Under the pieces are notes generated by a model that was not told the DNA's origin, made no database searches, and worked only from the letters and a program-made list of their open reading frames with translations. Of a stretch of DNA of 64,000 bases, positions 1 to 10,844 are shown piece after piece. Source of the stretch: Thozetella sp. PMI_491 (Eukaryota; Ascomycota; Sordariomycetes; Chaetosphaeriales; Chaetosphaeriaceae); the NCBI GenBank assembly GCA_021432635.1, contig MU270015.1, positions 2,548,063 to 2,612,062 of the forward strand. The letters run 5' to 3'. Each line of letters opens with the position of its first letter. The stretch's first letter is position 1. The translations under genes were made by a program, and so were the position numbers.

Positions 1-339
1 ATTCTCCTCGAAGATCTCGGCGACATCCTTCTCTACTTCAAATGTCCAACCCGGCGTTGATATCATGTCGACGATGGAAGGGGGCAGGTTCTCGAGGTCC
101 TTGCGAGTACCAAGATCGAACAATATCTTCCGGCCGGATGAATGCTCGACGAGAAAAGAATACGCGGGGCAGTGAAGGTTGTCATGCCCGGGGATCTTAG
201 GGCCCATGAGCAAGCCTAACGGAAGCTTCATTTCCGTCGTGCTGTTGATAATCTTTACACTGACGGTCGAGCCGGCAGGGATATTCAACGCTGGAGGCTG
301 CTTCGCCAGCACGAGACATTCATCAGCAATAGGCGGCAT
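1..339 (-). CDS. Metallo-beta-lactamase-fold hydrolase, 5' part (runs off left edge)
   Basis: An open frame reads leftward from an ATG at 339 to the window edge, 113 codons without a stop. The residues (PGHDNLHCPAYSF, then HSSGRKILFDLG, then GWTFEVEKDV) match the N-terminal part of fungal metallo-beta-lactamase-superfamily proteins of the lactonase-like group. In these, a HPASGRKILFDLG-type strand precedes the HxHxDH zinc motif. That motif would lie beyond the edge, so catalytic competence cannot be judged. No in-frame ATG lies upstream of 339. The gene is divergent from the GT4 gene at 1261 and shares its upstream region. The substrate is unknown; lactone, thioester or other ester hydrolysis are all possible for the fold. 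Confidence 0.72.
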   Translation of the reverse strand, partial: MPPIADECLVLAKQPPALNIPAGSTVSVKIINSTTEMKLPLGLLMGPKIPGHDNLHCPAYSFLVEHSSGRKILFDLGTRKDLENLPPSIVDMISTPGWTFEVEKDVAEIFEEN

Positions 340-1260
340 CTTGATGTCCACGGATCTTCGACTTCTTGGCTGCAGAGTCGGACTGGGAGCTGGACGCTTG
401 GACGATGTGGGGTGAAAGGGGCATGCTGACCATCTATGTTATCCAGACTTGACCTCGGCAATCTTGCAGGGATTTATCACAACTTCACGCTCGGCGCTGG
501 CCGAGTGGGGCAGTTTATGGAGGAGCAGTGTGCCAGTCTAGAGGGTTTATGAGATAGTCCCGGTGCCATGGCTCCAACTATGATTCGGGGAATGCCGACA
601 TACCACGCCGGTATTCGGACCCACCAAAGTCAGACGTCAATCCTTTGTTTCAAACTAGGTTGCCTGGATCGCCTGTTTAGGATACAAGACGAACTGGTAG
701 AACTGATTTAGTCGCACGTCTCCGCCAGACAGCTTGTCACTTTCACCTAGACCGTTGGTCATATTGCATGTCGAAAGCTTCACGTAAAAAAAAACAAAAA
801 AACCCTATCTTGTACATGGCACGCTTGCATAGATACAACTTGCAGTGACTACATTAATGATGGCATTGAGTCCATGGATGTTAAATACAATAAGGAATCG
901 GTACTCGTAAATTGTGTGGAAGACTTCTCGTATGCGCGGTTTCATTGCTCACCTCTGCCTTCTGGCTAAGGCTCACATTTCTGCCATCCGATAAAAGCTA
1001 CGAAATTTGTGAGTCGGAGCCAAGCCACGAACAGTATTCTTGCCCTCATTGGAAGAACTATGCCAATAGTAGATGCAGGCGAGCGCCAAGCGTCGGTGGG
1101 GTGTGCCAGCTGACCGTCAGCAGAAATAATCAGAGAGCAGCACGCCGTCCCTTAGTCTTTCCCCGGTATCTTGCCTCATATTCTCCTTCAAATACAGACA
1201 GAGAGCCCATATACTTTATCACGCCAGAGAATGAAAAAGAGCAACAAACAAGCGGCCAGG
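340..1260. promoter_or_regulatory. Divergent intergenic region
   Basis: This stretch separates two divergently read genes and must hold both promoters. An A-rich run lies near 787-803. No coding segment or convincing TATA box was identified. Open frames here lack codon signal and a recognisable product. Confidence 0.35.
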
Positions 1261-2659
1261 ATGCGCATTGCCATCGCGGCAGAGATATTTCTCCCCAAAC
1301 AGGACGGGGTCACGCTCGATTTGTCGAACCTCCTGCAGCATCTTAAGTCTCAAGGCCACCAAGCCATCGTTTTCGGCCCCGGATATAGCGTCAAATCTGC
1401 TTGCGGCTTCCGAGTGCTTCGTTGTCCCGGCTTCCCGGTTGGGCTATATCCGGGCTTAAGATGCAGCATTGTGACACCTGATTTGGCCGCGGCGCTTGTA
1501 GCCTTCCGTCCCGATCTAGTCTATGTAATCGACCCATTCTTTATTGGCACTCAAATTCTCTGCTTTGCACGAGTATTCCTGCCGTCTGTGCCAGTCGTTG
1601 TTGGCTACAGCACCAACGTACCGTTCTACACCAGCGTGTTCGGATATCCGCATATCACCCCCATCGAGTGGCAATTTCTAAAGCTGCAACATGCAGCAGG
1701 TGCGGCGACCGTATGTCGATCGCCATCTACAGCATGTCAGCTTGCAAACTTGGGATGGGACGAAGACAAAATACGTGTATGGCCCGGGGGCGTGGATGGC
1801 ATATTGTTTCACCCAGGCAAGCGAGACAGCAGACTAAGAGAGCTCTGGCTCCAAGGCGACATGAACAACGGCAGTGAAAAAGTTATCCTCGCATACGTGG
1901 GTCGCGTCTCTTGGGAGAAGAATCTCGAGGCTCTTCTGGAAGTTTACGAGAAGTTGGACAAGATGCGCTTTCACCTTGTCGTTGTCGGTGACGGCCCGGC
2001 AAAGCTGGAGTTTGCAAGCTTTCTAAACCCAAAAACAGTGACATTCACCGGGTGGCTTCGCGGCGAGGATCTTGCAATCGCATTTGCAAGTGCAGATGTT
2101 TTTGTGTTCCCTTCTGTGTCCGAAACCTTTGGCAACGTGGTTGTTGAGGCAATGGCAGCCGGGCTAGCTGTCGTTGCATTTGATACCGAAGGGATCAAAG
2201 ATTCCGTCGTGTCTGGGACTACCGGGTTCTTGGTACCTGCTGGGGCCACCGCTACGTTTTCCTCTAGCATCGAAGCCCTCGCTGATGACAAGGTCATGAG
2301 AGCCAGAATGGGAAGGGCTGGGAGGGAGAGAGTCAAGGGGTGGACTCTGGAGCGCTCCGTTCAGGAATGCGAGAGAATTCTCGTAATAGTAAGTAGTCTT
2401 TTATTCGGTGATGCTATAAGCGCCTAACAATATCGCCAAGATCTGCTGTACTAACAGAGGCAAGGTTGCTGAAGAGTTCAGCCACAGGAATCCCAGGTTG
2501 TCGTTACTAGACCGCTTGAACGCGGTTTTCTGGATTCTATTACTATCTGTATTCCATAATGTACTTGGTTTTGTTAGTGGGATGTGGCGAGCCGCTCGGT
2601 ACGGCCAGATTCGAGCTAATCCCTCGCTTAGTCGCCCGAGAAGGAATATCAACAGTTAG
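1261..2659 (+). CDS. GT4-family glycosyltransferase with C-terminal hydrophobic segment
   Basis: Model join(1261..2388, 2465..2659), 440 aa. The protein has a two-domain GT-B fold. The N-terminal half starts MRIAIAAEIFLPKQDG, as in family 4 mannosyl/sulfoquinovosyl-type transferases. The C-terminal half carries the nucleotide-sugar site with the E-x7-E pair (E288 and E296 in VSETFGNVVVEAMAAG). The 76-nt intron has donor GTAAGT, branch site TACTAAC and acceptor CAAG. Splicing restores an exon encoding a hydrophobic stretch (AVFWILLLSVFHNVLGF) that would anchor or dock the enzyme on a membrane; without splicing the protein stops 13 codons after the donor. Start 1261 was chosen because family members begin at MRI; in-frame ATGs exist at 1171 and 1231. 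It probably transfers a hexose from a nucleotide sugar to a lipid or glycan acceptor; the acceptor is unknown. Confidence 0.85.
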
Positions 2660-2966
2660 TTTACCAGGATAAATCGCTTGTGTCAACTAGAAGCGACAGG
2701 GGCATTTTAGAGAGTGCTGTCAAATCGGGTAATTTTATAGATACCATATATCTAGACGAACAAAGTGGGCACAGTAGTGTCTCATCATTGGGCTGATGCC
2801 GACTCGTAAGTCAGAAGTGTGCAGCCAAGGCCATTTTATGAGACTTGGAGGTCTACAAGTATCTATTTTATCATCCAGGCCACATATCTGTCAAGGCTTC
2901 AGGGTAGTACATCATCCTCTTGCACCTGACGTACATCACATGCCTTGTAGCTCAAACTCCGTGCAA
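2660..2966. other. Convergent 3' intergenic region
   Basis: This is the 307-bp gap between the stop codons of two convergent genes (GT4 and acyltransferase). It must contain both 3' UTRs. Nothing else is recognised. Confidence 0.4.
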
Positions 2967-4595
2967 TTAGACACCCACGAGTTCTCCAACCGACACACTC
3001 ACATCCTTTCCTTCATCCCTCGCAATCGTCTCCAGAATCCCCAAGCACATCCTCTCCGCCTCTTTGACTTCCTCCTCCTTCATTGCGGCTCCATCCGAAT
3101 AAGCATTCTGAATCCTAATCCCATTCTCATGACCAATCAAGCACGTATTAAATGCAGTGCCCGTCGCATTTCCAGAGACGCCGAAAATCATGTCTGTAGC
3201 ACCTTTGGGCAGGTGGAAGTAGGAGACGTTGGACCATATGCCACTCATCTCAGTGTACGGCGAGAGCGAGTTGATCTTTTTCAATGCGCCTTCCTCGCGC
3301 CGTGTATGCGCCCGCTTGTCTCCAGCCGGGAGCTCGAGGGTGTCGGGGGCGCGAAATTTAGAGCCATGAGGATCTATCGGGCCCTCCTTCGATAGGTGCA
3401 ACAGCCTCATGAGGTTGTCGCCGTATGCACAGGCTTGGGGGTCAACCGACACGGTTGCATAGGATTTAGCCAGTGCCCAGAACTCTGTCTTGTCCGTCAA
3501 CGCACCGGTTGACCACAAATAGGCCGTTGCATGTCCAGCCAGGCAGTATGGATCTCCCTTGTTCACATCGCGCAGATCTTTGATAGAGAAATCCCGTATC
3601 ACCTGGTTACCCGCCCGTCGAGCAAACATGGCCCAGATAGTCACCGCCCAAGCTGTATGAAGTGTGGGGTTCAGCGTTGCGACACCATGTCTCTTGCCGA
3701 CTTCTTTGAGCTTCAGCATCAAGTCAGCGGGAATATCGAGAATCGAAGATTTCCACGGGCTGTCAATCGTGGGCCGGGGAATCTTCTGCGGCCAGGGAGG
3801 AGCGTAGCCAATCCACTTGTGCGTAAAAGCAGGCAGCCGCGGAGGAAGCACCAGCTGGAAAATGGCAGAAAGTATAAAAAGAACTGATGGCCTTTCTTCT
3901 AATCCACTGTTCAAACCCGTTTTCTCGTACAGCTCGATGTCTTCCTTGGGCAGATGGGATATATCATCCGCGACCAGTGCCTGCGCTAGCTTGACGGCCC
4001 CGCGGCCATCGGTGATAACATGGTCCATCGTCAGCGAGAAGTAGAGTCTACTTTGCTCGGCATCTGTAGAGGCGCGAAAGATGGTGACCCGCCAGAGAGG
4101 GTCCTGATCAAACGAGATCTTCGACTGGAACATCCGCAACGCCATGTCGTACACGACATCCCGTTCAGCCTTAGCGTCGTTTACATTGGCGACATAGGTT
4201 TCATGCGCCAAAACCTGCTTCGGGTCCCAGGTGGAATAGCGGTACTGCAGCTTTGGACGCCCGCTGCGCTGGTCGGCGACCGTAGCGCTAAGTAGTGGCC
4301 AGTGCTGCTGAACCTCGACGAGTCTCGCGCTGAGATGCTCGACATCTAGGTCCTGCGCAGTCGGGAAGGTAAGCATTATGTTGATGGTCGATGGAGAGCC
4401 CACATTCCGGTTAGTAACAAGTGTGCGGGCCACGCTTGAGACTACAGTTCAGTTGATGGGTTAGCCGAAAGCTCTCGTTAACGATGCCTTTTCCAAACGA
4501 TCTTGATACGATCCGGTGCACCTACTTGGCCATTCATACATGGTTTTGTGGTCGGTATTTGGACCAGAACCCGCGCCAGACTTATGCGAGGCCAT
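2967..4595 (-). CDS. Condensation-domain/alcohol acetyltransferase-like acyltransferase
   Basis: Model complement(join(2967..4441, 4526..4595)), 514 aa. The sequence has the catalytic HxxxDG motif of the CoA-dependent acyltransferase/NRPS-condensation superfamily (H164-VIT-D168-G, preceded by SLTMD). A tunnel-region FxxxFNT-like segment lies near the end. Length and layout fit fungal alcohol acetyltransferase-like proteins that O- or N-acylate small molecules. The large exon has no ATG at its start; the frame continues through an 84-nt intron (donor GTAGGT, CTAAC branch, acceptor GTAG) to a 23-codon first exon beginning MASHKSG. No transmembrane segment or signal peptide is visible. A tailoring role is possible, because an SDR and a GMC oxidoreductase lie within 6 kb, but no backbone synthase is in the window. 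Confidence 0.78.
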
Positions 4596-6112
4596 GGTTT
4601 AGGGGTTGCTGGCGTAGCCACAATTGTTGCCGGAGGCACTGTCGAGATTAAGTTGGGGAAGAGGGCGATCGCGACGGGCGTGCGTAGGATAATATGGCAG
4701 AACTTTTGCCCAGAGTATTAGTCTAGCGTAGGATTCGGCTACAGATAAGATGCTCTACTTGCAGAGTACAAGAATTGCAGGCTTTTGGGGTCGTGTGCAC
4801 AGCAGGCGACATTAGCGTCTGACTGTATCCCAAAAGTACTGCAATTTGTCCTTCTCCACTGTAGCGCCCCGTGCTCTCTTACGCGTGTAAAGTGTACACA
4901 CGCTTCGTATTCTGAGGAAATAGGTACTAGCGATCAAGTTGGGATAGTAAAATCGAAGACAGGCGTCACTGTCTAGAGAACTATGGGGAGGTTGCAGTCG
5001 AAATATGACCTTCTCTTTTTGACGACCGGCCATAGATAAAGGCTCGGTTCCCGGACCACGTTGCCAAGGTAGGCATGCATCAAATGCTGCTACCACCCTA
5101 GTCAATGTAGCCCACTTTGGTGAATGGCCACCCACTCACCGTTACCGGGCCCCATGTCAATCTTAATTTTAAAAGTGCCGGACAGGGTCGAATCCGAAGC
5201 AAATCATAAGTTGACCTACATGCCAACGGACCTCCCTCAACGGACCACCCTCACATGCCAACGCGCCGACGCGTCTCCTCCCTACCCATTTGATACGAAC
5301 CATCACTATATAAGATCCACCCGCCCAATCAATACAATAAGCAGCTGGTTAGAATCGCAATCTTTTTATTACTTAATAGCTTCTTACTTAAGCTTAGAGC
5401 TTTCCTCGGTAGTTCCCGATGTAGCAACGGTATACCGGGTTGTAAAACAAACTGTATATAAAATATTCGCCGGAGAGATGTTTATTTGAGATAGTAAAAA
5501 CCTGTTATAGTATATTGTTAAAGTTTTAGCAGCAGAGAATTATATCGATATAGCTGCCGATAAGGAGGAGTCATTTAGTTGCGAATGTACTCTAGAGCTT
5601 CTACGGCAAGTTAATAATGGTGAGAGAACGGTTTAACCGAATCTTTTTATATTGGCTCAACGAGTTACTGTATAAAGAGCAGGTTGCACTAGTTTTACGT
5701 TTATAGGATAAAAATTAACCGAGTTGTGGCAGTTCTACTATATATGATATATATGACTAGGACGGAATTGAGGGTGGTCTGTTGCCGGGGGGAGGGGATC
5801 CGTTAGCATGTAGGTAGACTCATACTCTGGTCGTGGAAAACTTCTTAGCTTCCTGTCACTAATCAACAGAGGCAATGGCTTGGTGCCAGATGAAATAGGC
5901 GATACAATACTAGCCTCTTTGGGGAGGCATTTATTCCGTACAGGACAAACACGCGAGCCATCTCTGAGCTTGATTGGCGACTGCACTCGCCTTCTTGTCT
6001 TCATGTAACAAAGGTTCCCTTATCCAAAACATATGTGCTCATCCACACCCATCCCAATGTGGTGTTTTGGGTATCTACCGTCCTTCTTTTACTCATTTCA
6101 GAATGTGCATGT
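4596..6112. other. Intergenic region with AT-rich relic
   Basis: No gene is recognised. The left part is of ordinary composition. The right part (about 5320-5760) is strongly AT-rich and is listed separately. Confidence 0.35.
5320..5760. repeat. AT-rich, RIP-like transposon relic
   Basis: The stretch is rich in TA dinucleotides (tatataaaatattcg, ttttatattggc, tactatatatgatatatatg) and poor in long open frames, in contrast to its flanks. This is the composition expected of a repeat mutated by RIP (CpA to TpA). No terminal repeats or transposase residues could be read, so the element class is unknown. Confidence 0.35.
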
Positions 6113-7285
6113 ATGGCCATTGATGCTGAGTTGTTGGGGGTTTGCCGTGGCGGCCGGGTACAAGATCCCATGTGGATCAGCCCGCTCCCCATCGGAGCAA
6201 CGCTTCACATCTCCCGGCGTGGGTTTGCCCTTGAAGTGGACCACGGGTATGAATAGAGACAGTTCCTTGCATCCCTAGTATTAAGGCCTAGTATCAGGGA
6301 AACGAGCTAAGACGCCACCGCAAGGATCGTGTCTGTCAAGTATCACAACGGCACCGTTTTGCCTGTCGCCCATATCAGCGGCTCGTCAGTATACAGATCC
6401 CTGATGAAACGCTTCGCTGCCGACACAGAGAACCTCAGGTTTGACAGGAGTCGACCACCGCCTAGAGTGGACGAAAGGGACGTCTGGACGATGCCCATTT
6501 GGATCATATTTCACGCCAAGCGGTGGTTGAACAAATTCGTCTGGCTTCCCGCAACTCCGGAAACAAGGATCCTAGCCGACATGGTGACGCAGCTTCGACG
6601 TGAAGCGGAGGCTCATCTTAGGAAACCCATAAATGCAGCAGCCCTAAGCACACCCGATGCAGTCCGTCTCACATATCAGGAAGTTCAAGATGTCTTCGCA
6701 TATCTTGGGCTCGAGGATCTTGTGTGGGATGAGTGGAACTCCAAAGCACTGCACTTGTACTCTTTTCTAGCCACCATGGCAGGCTACGGTCTAGGTTTGT
6801 GTGAATACTACACGCATGCTTACGAATGTGCGTTGGAAGAGCGCTTTATGCCGACTATGAGTCTCTTAAAGTTGGACTTCAATAGCTACGCGTTCGGCGG
6901 CGAACTAACGAGGGCGCAGACTGCGAGACAGAACTCTGTTGGTCGTTATTTTATAGACTTTGGGCTTGGGTTAGGCTCTCTATCTCACGAGGAGAAGTAC
7001 TGGGAGCGCATCCGAATCCGCAACAAAGAGTTTGTCGGAAGAAACCGAGTTAACAAGCTTCTCCTGACTGGCACGCATGCCTCAGAACCCGAATTCCTGG
7101 ATGCAGTTCGAGACGCACTGTCGCCACTGCAAGTTGCTGTCGATGCTGTGAAGAAAGATGACGCGGCATCCATAGGTATGGCCGAGTTCGCCAAGTGGAG
7201 GCTAGAAGGTATGGCGCGTTGCTGGCTTCCGGATGGGTGCCTCACTCGACGAGGATTGGAGGAGCGCGCCATAAAAGATTTGTAA
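6113..7285 (+). CDS. Conserved fungal protein of unknown function
   Basis: Model join(6113..6246, 6325..7285), 364 aa. The long second exon is open and lacks an ATG at its 5' end. A preceding exon in the right phase (donor GTATGA, acceptor CAAG, 78-nt intron) supplies a start at 6113. The segment VSVKYHNGTVLPVAHISGS and the later DFGLGLGSL resemble a family of fungal proteins that I remember as distant, degenerate actin/Hsp70-fold ATPases. The phosphate-1 glycine motif is not clear here, so that relation is tentative. No signal peptide or membrane segment is obvious. Exon 2 is well supported by length and codon pattern; exon 1 is less certain. Function is unknown. Confidence 0.55.
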
Positions 7286-7564
7286 AATCGTTGGATATCA
7301 ATTACGCATGAAGCAGTCGGCTTAAGGTCATTTCCTGCCGTTTCCCGCCAAGTGTTGCTGAATAATGTCGGGAATAGGTAGGCTACTGCATCCCGGAGAT
7401 CGAGTTAAGCTGATGCATCGGAGACCGGCCTGTGGCTTCTGCTAATTCCGATAAGCGACAGATCAGCATCAAGACAGCCTACTCTGTATAAAATCCATAG
7501 CCATGTCTATCAAATCCCATCAGCCAGTATAAATTTTCTTCTTTGAAGCCATATTATAACACCA

Positions 7565-8458
7565 ATGGCGCAAACGTATTTGATCACGGGAGCCTCAACA
7601 GGCTTTGGGGCCCTCGCCGCCCGCGCACTCGCCAAGCAGGGCCACGCTGTATTCGCGGGCATGTACTCGCACGACGGGGATACAACGCAATATGAAGCCG
7701 ATCTCGCTAAGTTTGCGAACGAGCATAAAGTCAATCTTCACGCCGTCCCGCTCGATCTCTTGGACCAGGTGTCCGTCGACGCAGCAGTCAATCATGTCCG
7801 AGGCATCGCGGGCCGAATCGACGCCATTATACACAATGCAGGCCACATGAGCTGGGGCCCATCGGAGAGTTTCACGCCTGAGCAGCTACTCCGACTCTAT
7901 GACATCAACGTAGTTGGCTGCCAGCGACTGAACCAGGCTGTTCTGCCCTCGATGCGAGAAGCCCGCGCCGGGCACCTAATCTGGATAGCCAGCAGTTCGA
8001 CCTACGGCGCCAAATCACCTATGCTTGGGCCGTACTTCGCGGCAAAAGCAGCCCAGGATGTCCTGGCGCAGTCTTACGCGCACGAGCTCACAGCTTGGGG
8101 CATTGAGACAACAATAGTCAGCCCAGGGATCTTCCCCAAGGGCACAAATCATTTCGTGGACGCGGCCTCGCCAGGCATGCCGGATATAGCAAGGCAGTAC
8201 GATGAAGGTCCGACAAAGGGTATGGGAGAGCAGACGATGGAGGGCTCACTGGCTCTGCCTCCGCCAGATGCCGATCCACAAGTCGTCGCCGATGCCTTGG
8301 TTGAGCTAGCTGCCATTCCAAGGGGGAAGAAGCCCTTTAGGATGTTCCCAGACCCAGCCATGGATGGTGGGGATGTTGGCGCTTTAGTGGTGGACAACAA
8401 CAAGGTCAACGCGTTTCGGCGATGTGGTTTGATGAAATACCTGAACGTCGCTATCTAG
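7565..8458 (+). CDS. Short-chain dehydrogenase/reductase (classical SDR)
   Basis: A single exon of 297 aa. The N-terminal dinucleotide site TGASTGFG (residues 8-15) sits on the first beta strand, and HNAG (90-93) replaces the usual NNAG. The catalytic triad is complete: Ser143-145 cluster, Tyr157 and Lys161 in YFAAK. The loop PGIF follows, as in classical SDRs. It is a cytosolic NAD(P)(H)-dependent oxidoreductase; the substrate is not predictable. The start at 7565 (ACCAATGG context) sits just before the first strand. It converges on the GMC oxidoreductase gene with 285 bp between stop codons, so a shared pathway is possible but not shown. Confidence 0.9.
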   Translation: MAQTYLITGASTGFGALAARALAKQGHAVFAGMYSHDGDTTQYEADLAKFANEHKVNLHAVPLDLLDQVSVDAAVNHVRGIAGRIDAIIHNAGHMSWGPSESFTPEQLLRLYDINVVGCQRLNQAVLPSMREARAGHLIWIASSSTYGAKSPMLGPYFAAKAAQDVLAQSYAHELTAWGIETTIVSPGIFPKGTNHFVDAASPGMPDIARQYDEGPTKGMGEQTMEGSLALPPPDADPQVVADALVELAAIPRGKKPFRMFPDPAMDGGDVGALVVDNNKVNAFRRCGLMKYLNVAI

Positions 8459-8743
8459 ATTGTGCGTGATAGTGATCTGTATCGGCGCCCTATGTCTGCT
8501 TTATGGCGCGAGTCCTACGTATTTGCTAACAAAAGCTTGAAACATGGTCGTATGTAAGAAGTTCTAGGAATAATCATATCGGAAATAAAACAATATGCCT
8601 GCGTGATGAAGCATGGAACTGGCTTAATACTAAGTGTAAATTAATTCGTGCGAGCAATATTGCATTGGTATATCGCATTGTGCTCGTCCGCATAGGTGCG
8701 CTCCGTATATATTTCAAACTATCACCTGAAAATGCGAGAATAT

Positions 8744-10844
8744 CTATCCTCTGGCAGAGTACCCCAGCTCTCTCAGGATGATGTCCGCTCCTTTCTCACC
8801 AATAGCCATAGCCGTGTTATTAGTGTTGGCAGCGACATTTTCGGGTGCGATGCTCAAGTCGACTACCTTCAGGCCCTGCACTCCGTAAACGTTGAGTGCG
8901 CAATCGACACAGCCTATTTTCTCTCGCGGCGCCATTTTGACCGTCCCAAGAGAGTGCCAGGTAGTCTCGATGTGTTCCCTGAGGAATTTCTCAATCGCGA
9001 TGTCGTCTTCCGCCGAGTACTCAATGTCGGTGATTGGGCCGATGAAAGGCCCTTCCCATAGAGCCGCCTTGGAATTTGCTGAGAAGACAGGGTGGCCGCT
9101 AGGCACTTCTCCTCGGTAGAGCTTGGTACGCCGGACAATTTCGCGGCCTTTTTTATACGCCCAGACCTGCTTCTTTAGGTCGATATCATTGGCGTCGGTG
9201 AAGAAACCAACGTCAAAATCGATTTCATCCGTTATCTCAGGGCCTGTGATGTGCATCCTACCCCGCGAGTACGGGTATGCTGTGTAATCGGCAAAGCTAA
9301 CATACTGGCCGCGAGGTACGGCCGTCGGATCGCCAGTATACCTAATCTAATCAGTGGAGTCATTCTGATTGATGGAATATTAAAGAGTCTCACATCGCAA
9401 GGAGAGCGATAAGCATCAAGGGCCGGTTTGGGTTATCCTTGTAGTCGCGGTCCCAGGCCGCCTGGAATTCAGGGCCAAGGGAAGCGACCTCTGTCTCCCT
9501 TAGACGGATTTTACCAGCTGCATCGATACTGTTCCAGCTCAAGATATCTGAGTTAGTGGCGATTGCTTGTTCCCGGTTCAAATTGCCGTTAAACAGTGCG
9601 TCGATAGTCTCATGGGGCGCCAGGTTTGTTTTGTATGGGATCATAACTAGGTTATGATCCTGGTAGTTCTCCCCGACACCGGGCAAGTCTACAACGACAG
9701 GAATTCCTGCATTCGCAAGAACCTTAGGTGAACCGATACCAGATCTCTCAAGTACCGCCGGTGTGCTACACGTGCCACAGGAGACCACGACGAGCTTGCG
9801 CGCTCGCACTGTCTGCTTGGCACTCGAGTTCAGCTCTGTCTGAAGCACGAAATCCGGGTTCGCCACAAACTCGACACCAGTCGCGTGAGTGCCGTCGAAG
9901 AGAACGCGCAAAACCTTGGTCTCAACTAGCACATGTAGGTTCGGATGTTTTCCATCTTGTAAACGGGGATGTAGATAGGTGGTAGCGGCGTCCTGGCGGT
10001 ATCCGTCCAGCGACACAGTGCGAGGCCAGGCGCGCGAGACACCATTGTTGGAATCAAGGTCATTGAGGTCTCTGATCTCTGGGTATCCAACTTCGGCAGC
10101 CGCGGCTATGAAGTCGTCTTCAATCTTAGTGACACGATACCTGCCACTGGAGACCTGAACAGGTACATCAAAGCCATGAGATGCCGCAATGCCGGTTCCA
10201 TGGTAGGATTCAAGCTGAAAGAAACGTCAACACACAGATGAACTAGTGAAAGGCATATAAGCATGGACCGTTATCTCAACCTTCTTGAGAAATGGCCTCA
10301 TATCGTCGGCACTCCAGCCCGAGGTCTTCCAGCTGTCGAAGTCGCTTGCTTGCGCACGGTTGTACCTAACAGGCGAGTTAATTACACCAACTGCGCGATA
10401 CTGAGAGTGGCAGAAGCGGCCCGGGTTATGCTGACATGGTAAAGTTTACCGACGATCCCCCGCCAAGCATACCACCGGTTTGTACCGCGAGTGAGCGGCC
10501 GGCAAGCTGAGCGGCCTTGTTTCCTTTGTACACAATCACATCTTTGCTGTTCGAAGCCAGGTGCTCTAGGAACAGGGCGGGATGGATTACATTATCTAGG
10601 TTGTAATTATTCATTCCACCTTCAATGACCAGAATGGACAGTTCTGGGTCAGTTTCGGCAAGGCGCCCGGCCACAATACAACCGCCAACACCCCCTGTGA
10701 CATGAAATATGTGAGTATATTTCGACGTAACACCAATATGTGTTGTGTTCCCGGCAGAGCTCCAAGGTTGGTTGGTCACTTACCTCCTGCAACAATCACA
10801 TCCACCTCAGTGACATGCTCCGGGAGTGTTTTGTAGAGCCCCAT
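8744..10844 (-). CDS. GMC oxidoreductase, alcohol-oxidase-like
   Basis: Model complement(join(8744..9341, 9394..10214, 10281..10365, 10436..10694, 10784..10844)), 607 aa. The first splice junction builds the FAD-binding motif AGGGVGGC (residues 19-26). Next come LGGGSSVNFTMY (GMC signature 1 region), FLKKLESYHG, and GTCSTPAVLERSGIG (GMC signature 2). The C-terminus reads TWHSLGTVKMAP ... NVYGVQGLKVVDLSIAPENV ... NTNNTAMAIGEKGADII, the pattern of the methanol/alcohol oxidase branch. The active-site His lies in WHSLGT and the second catalytic residue is Asn. Two donors are weak (GTCAGC, GTTGAG), but both are needed for family-conserved joins. No signal peptide is seen, so it is intracellular or peroxisomal. 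It probably oxidises an alcohol to an aldehyde with FAD, producing H2O2. Confidence 0.88.
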
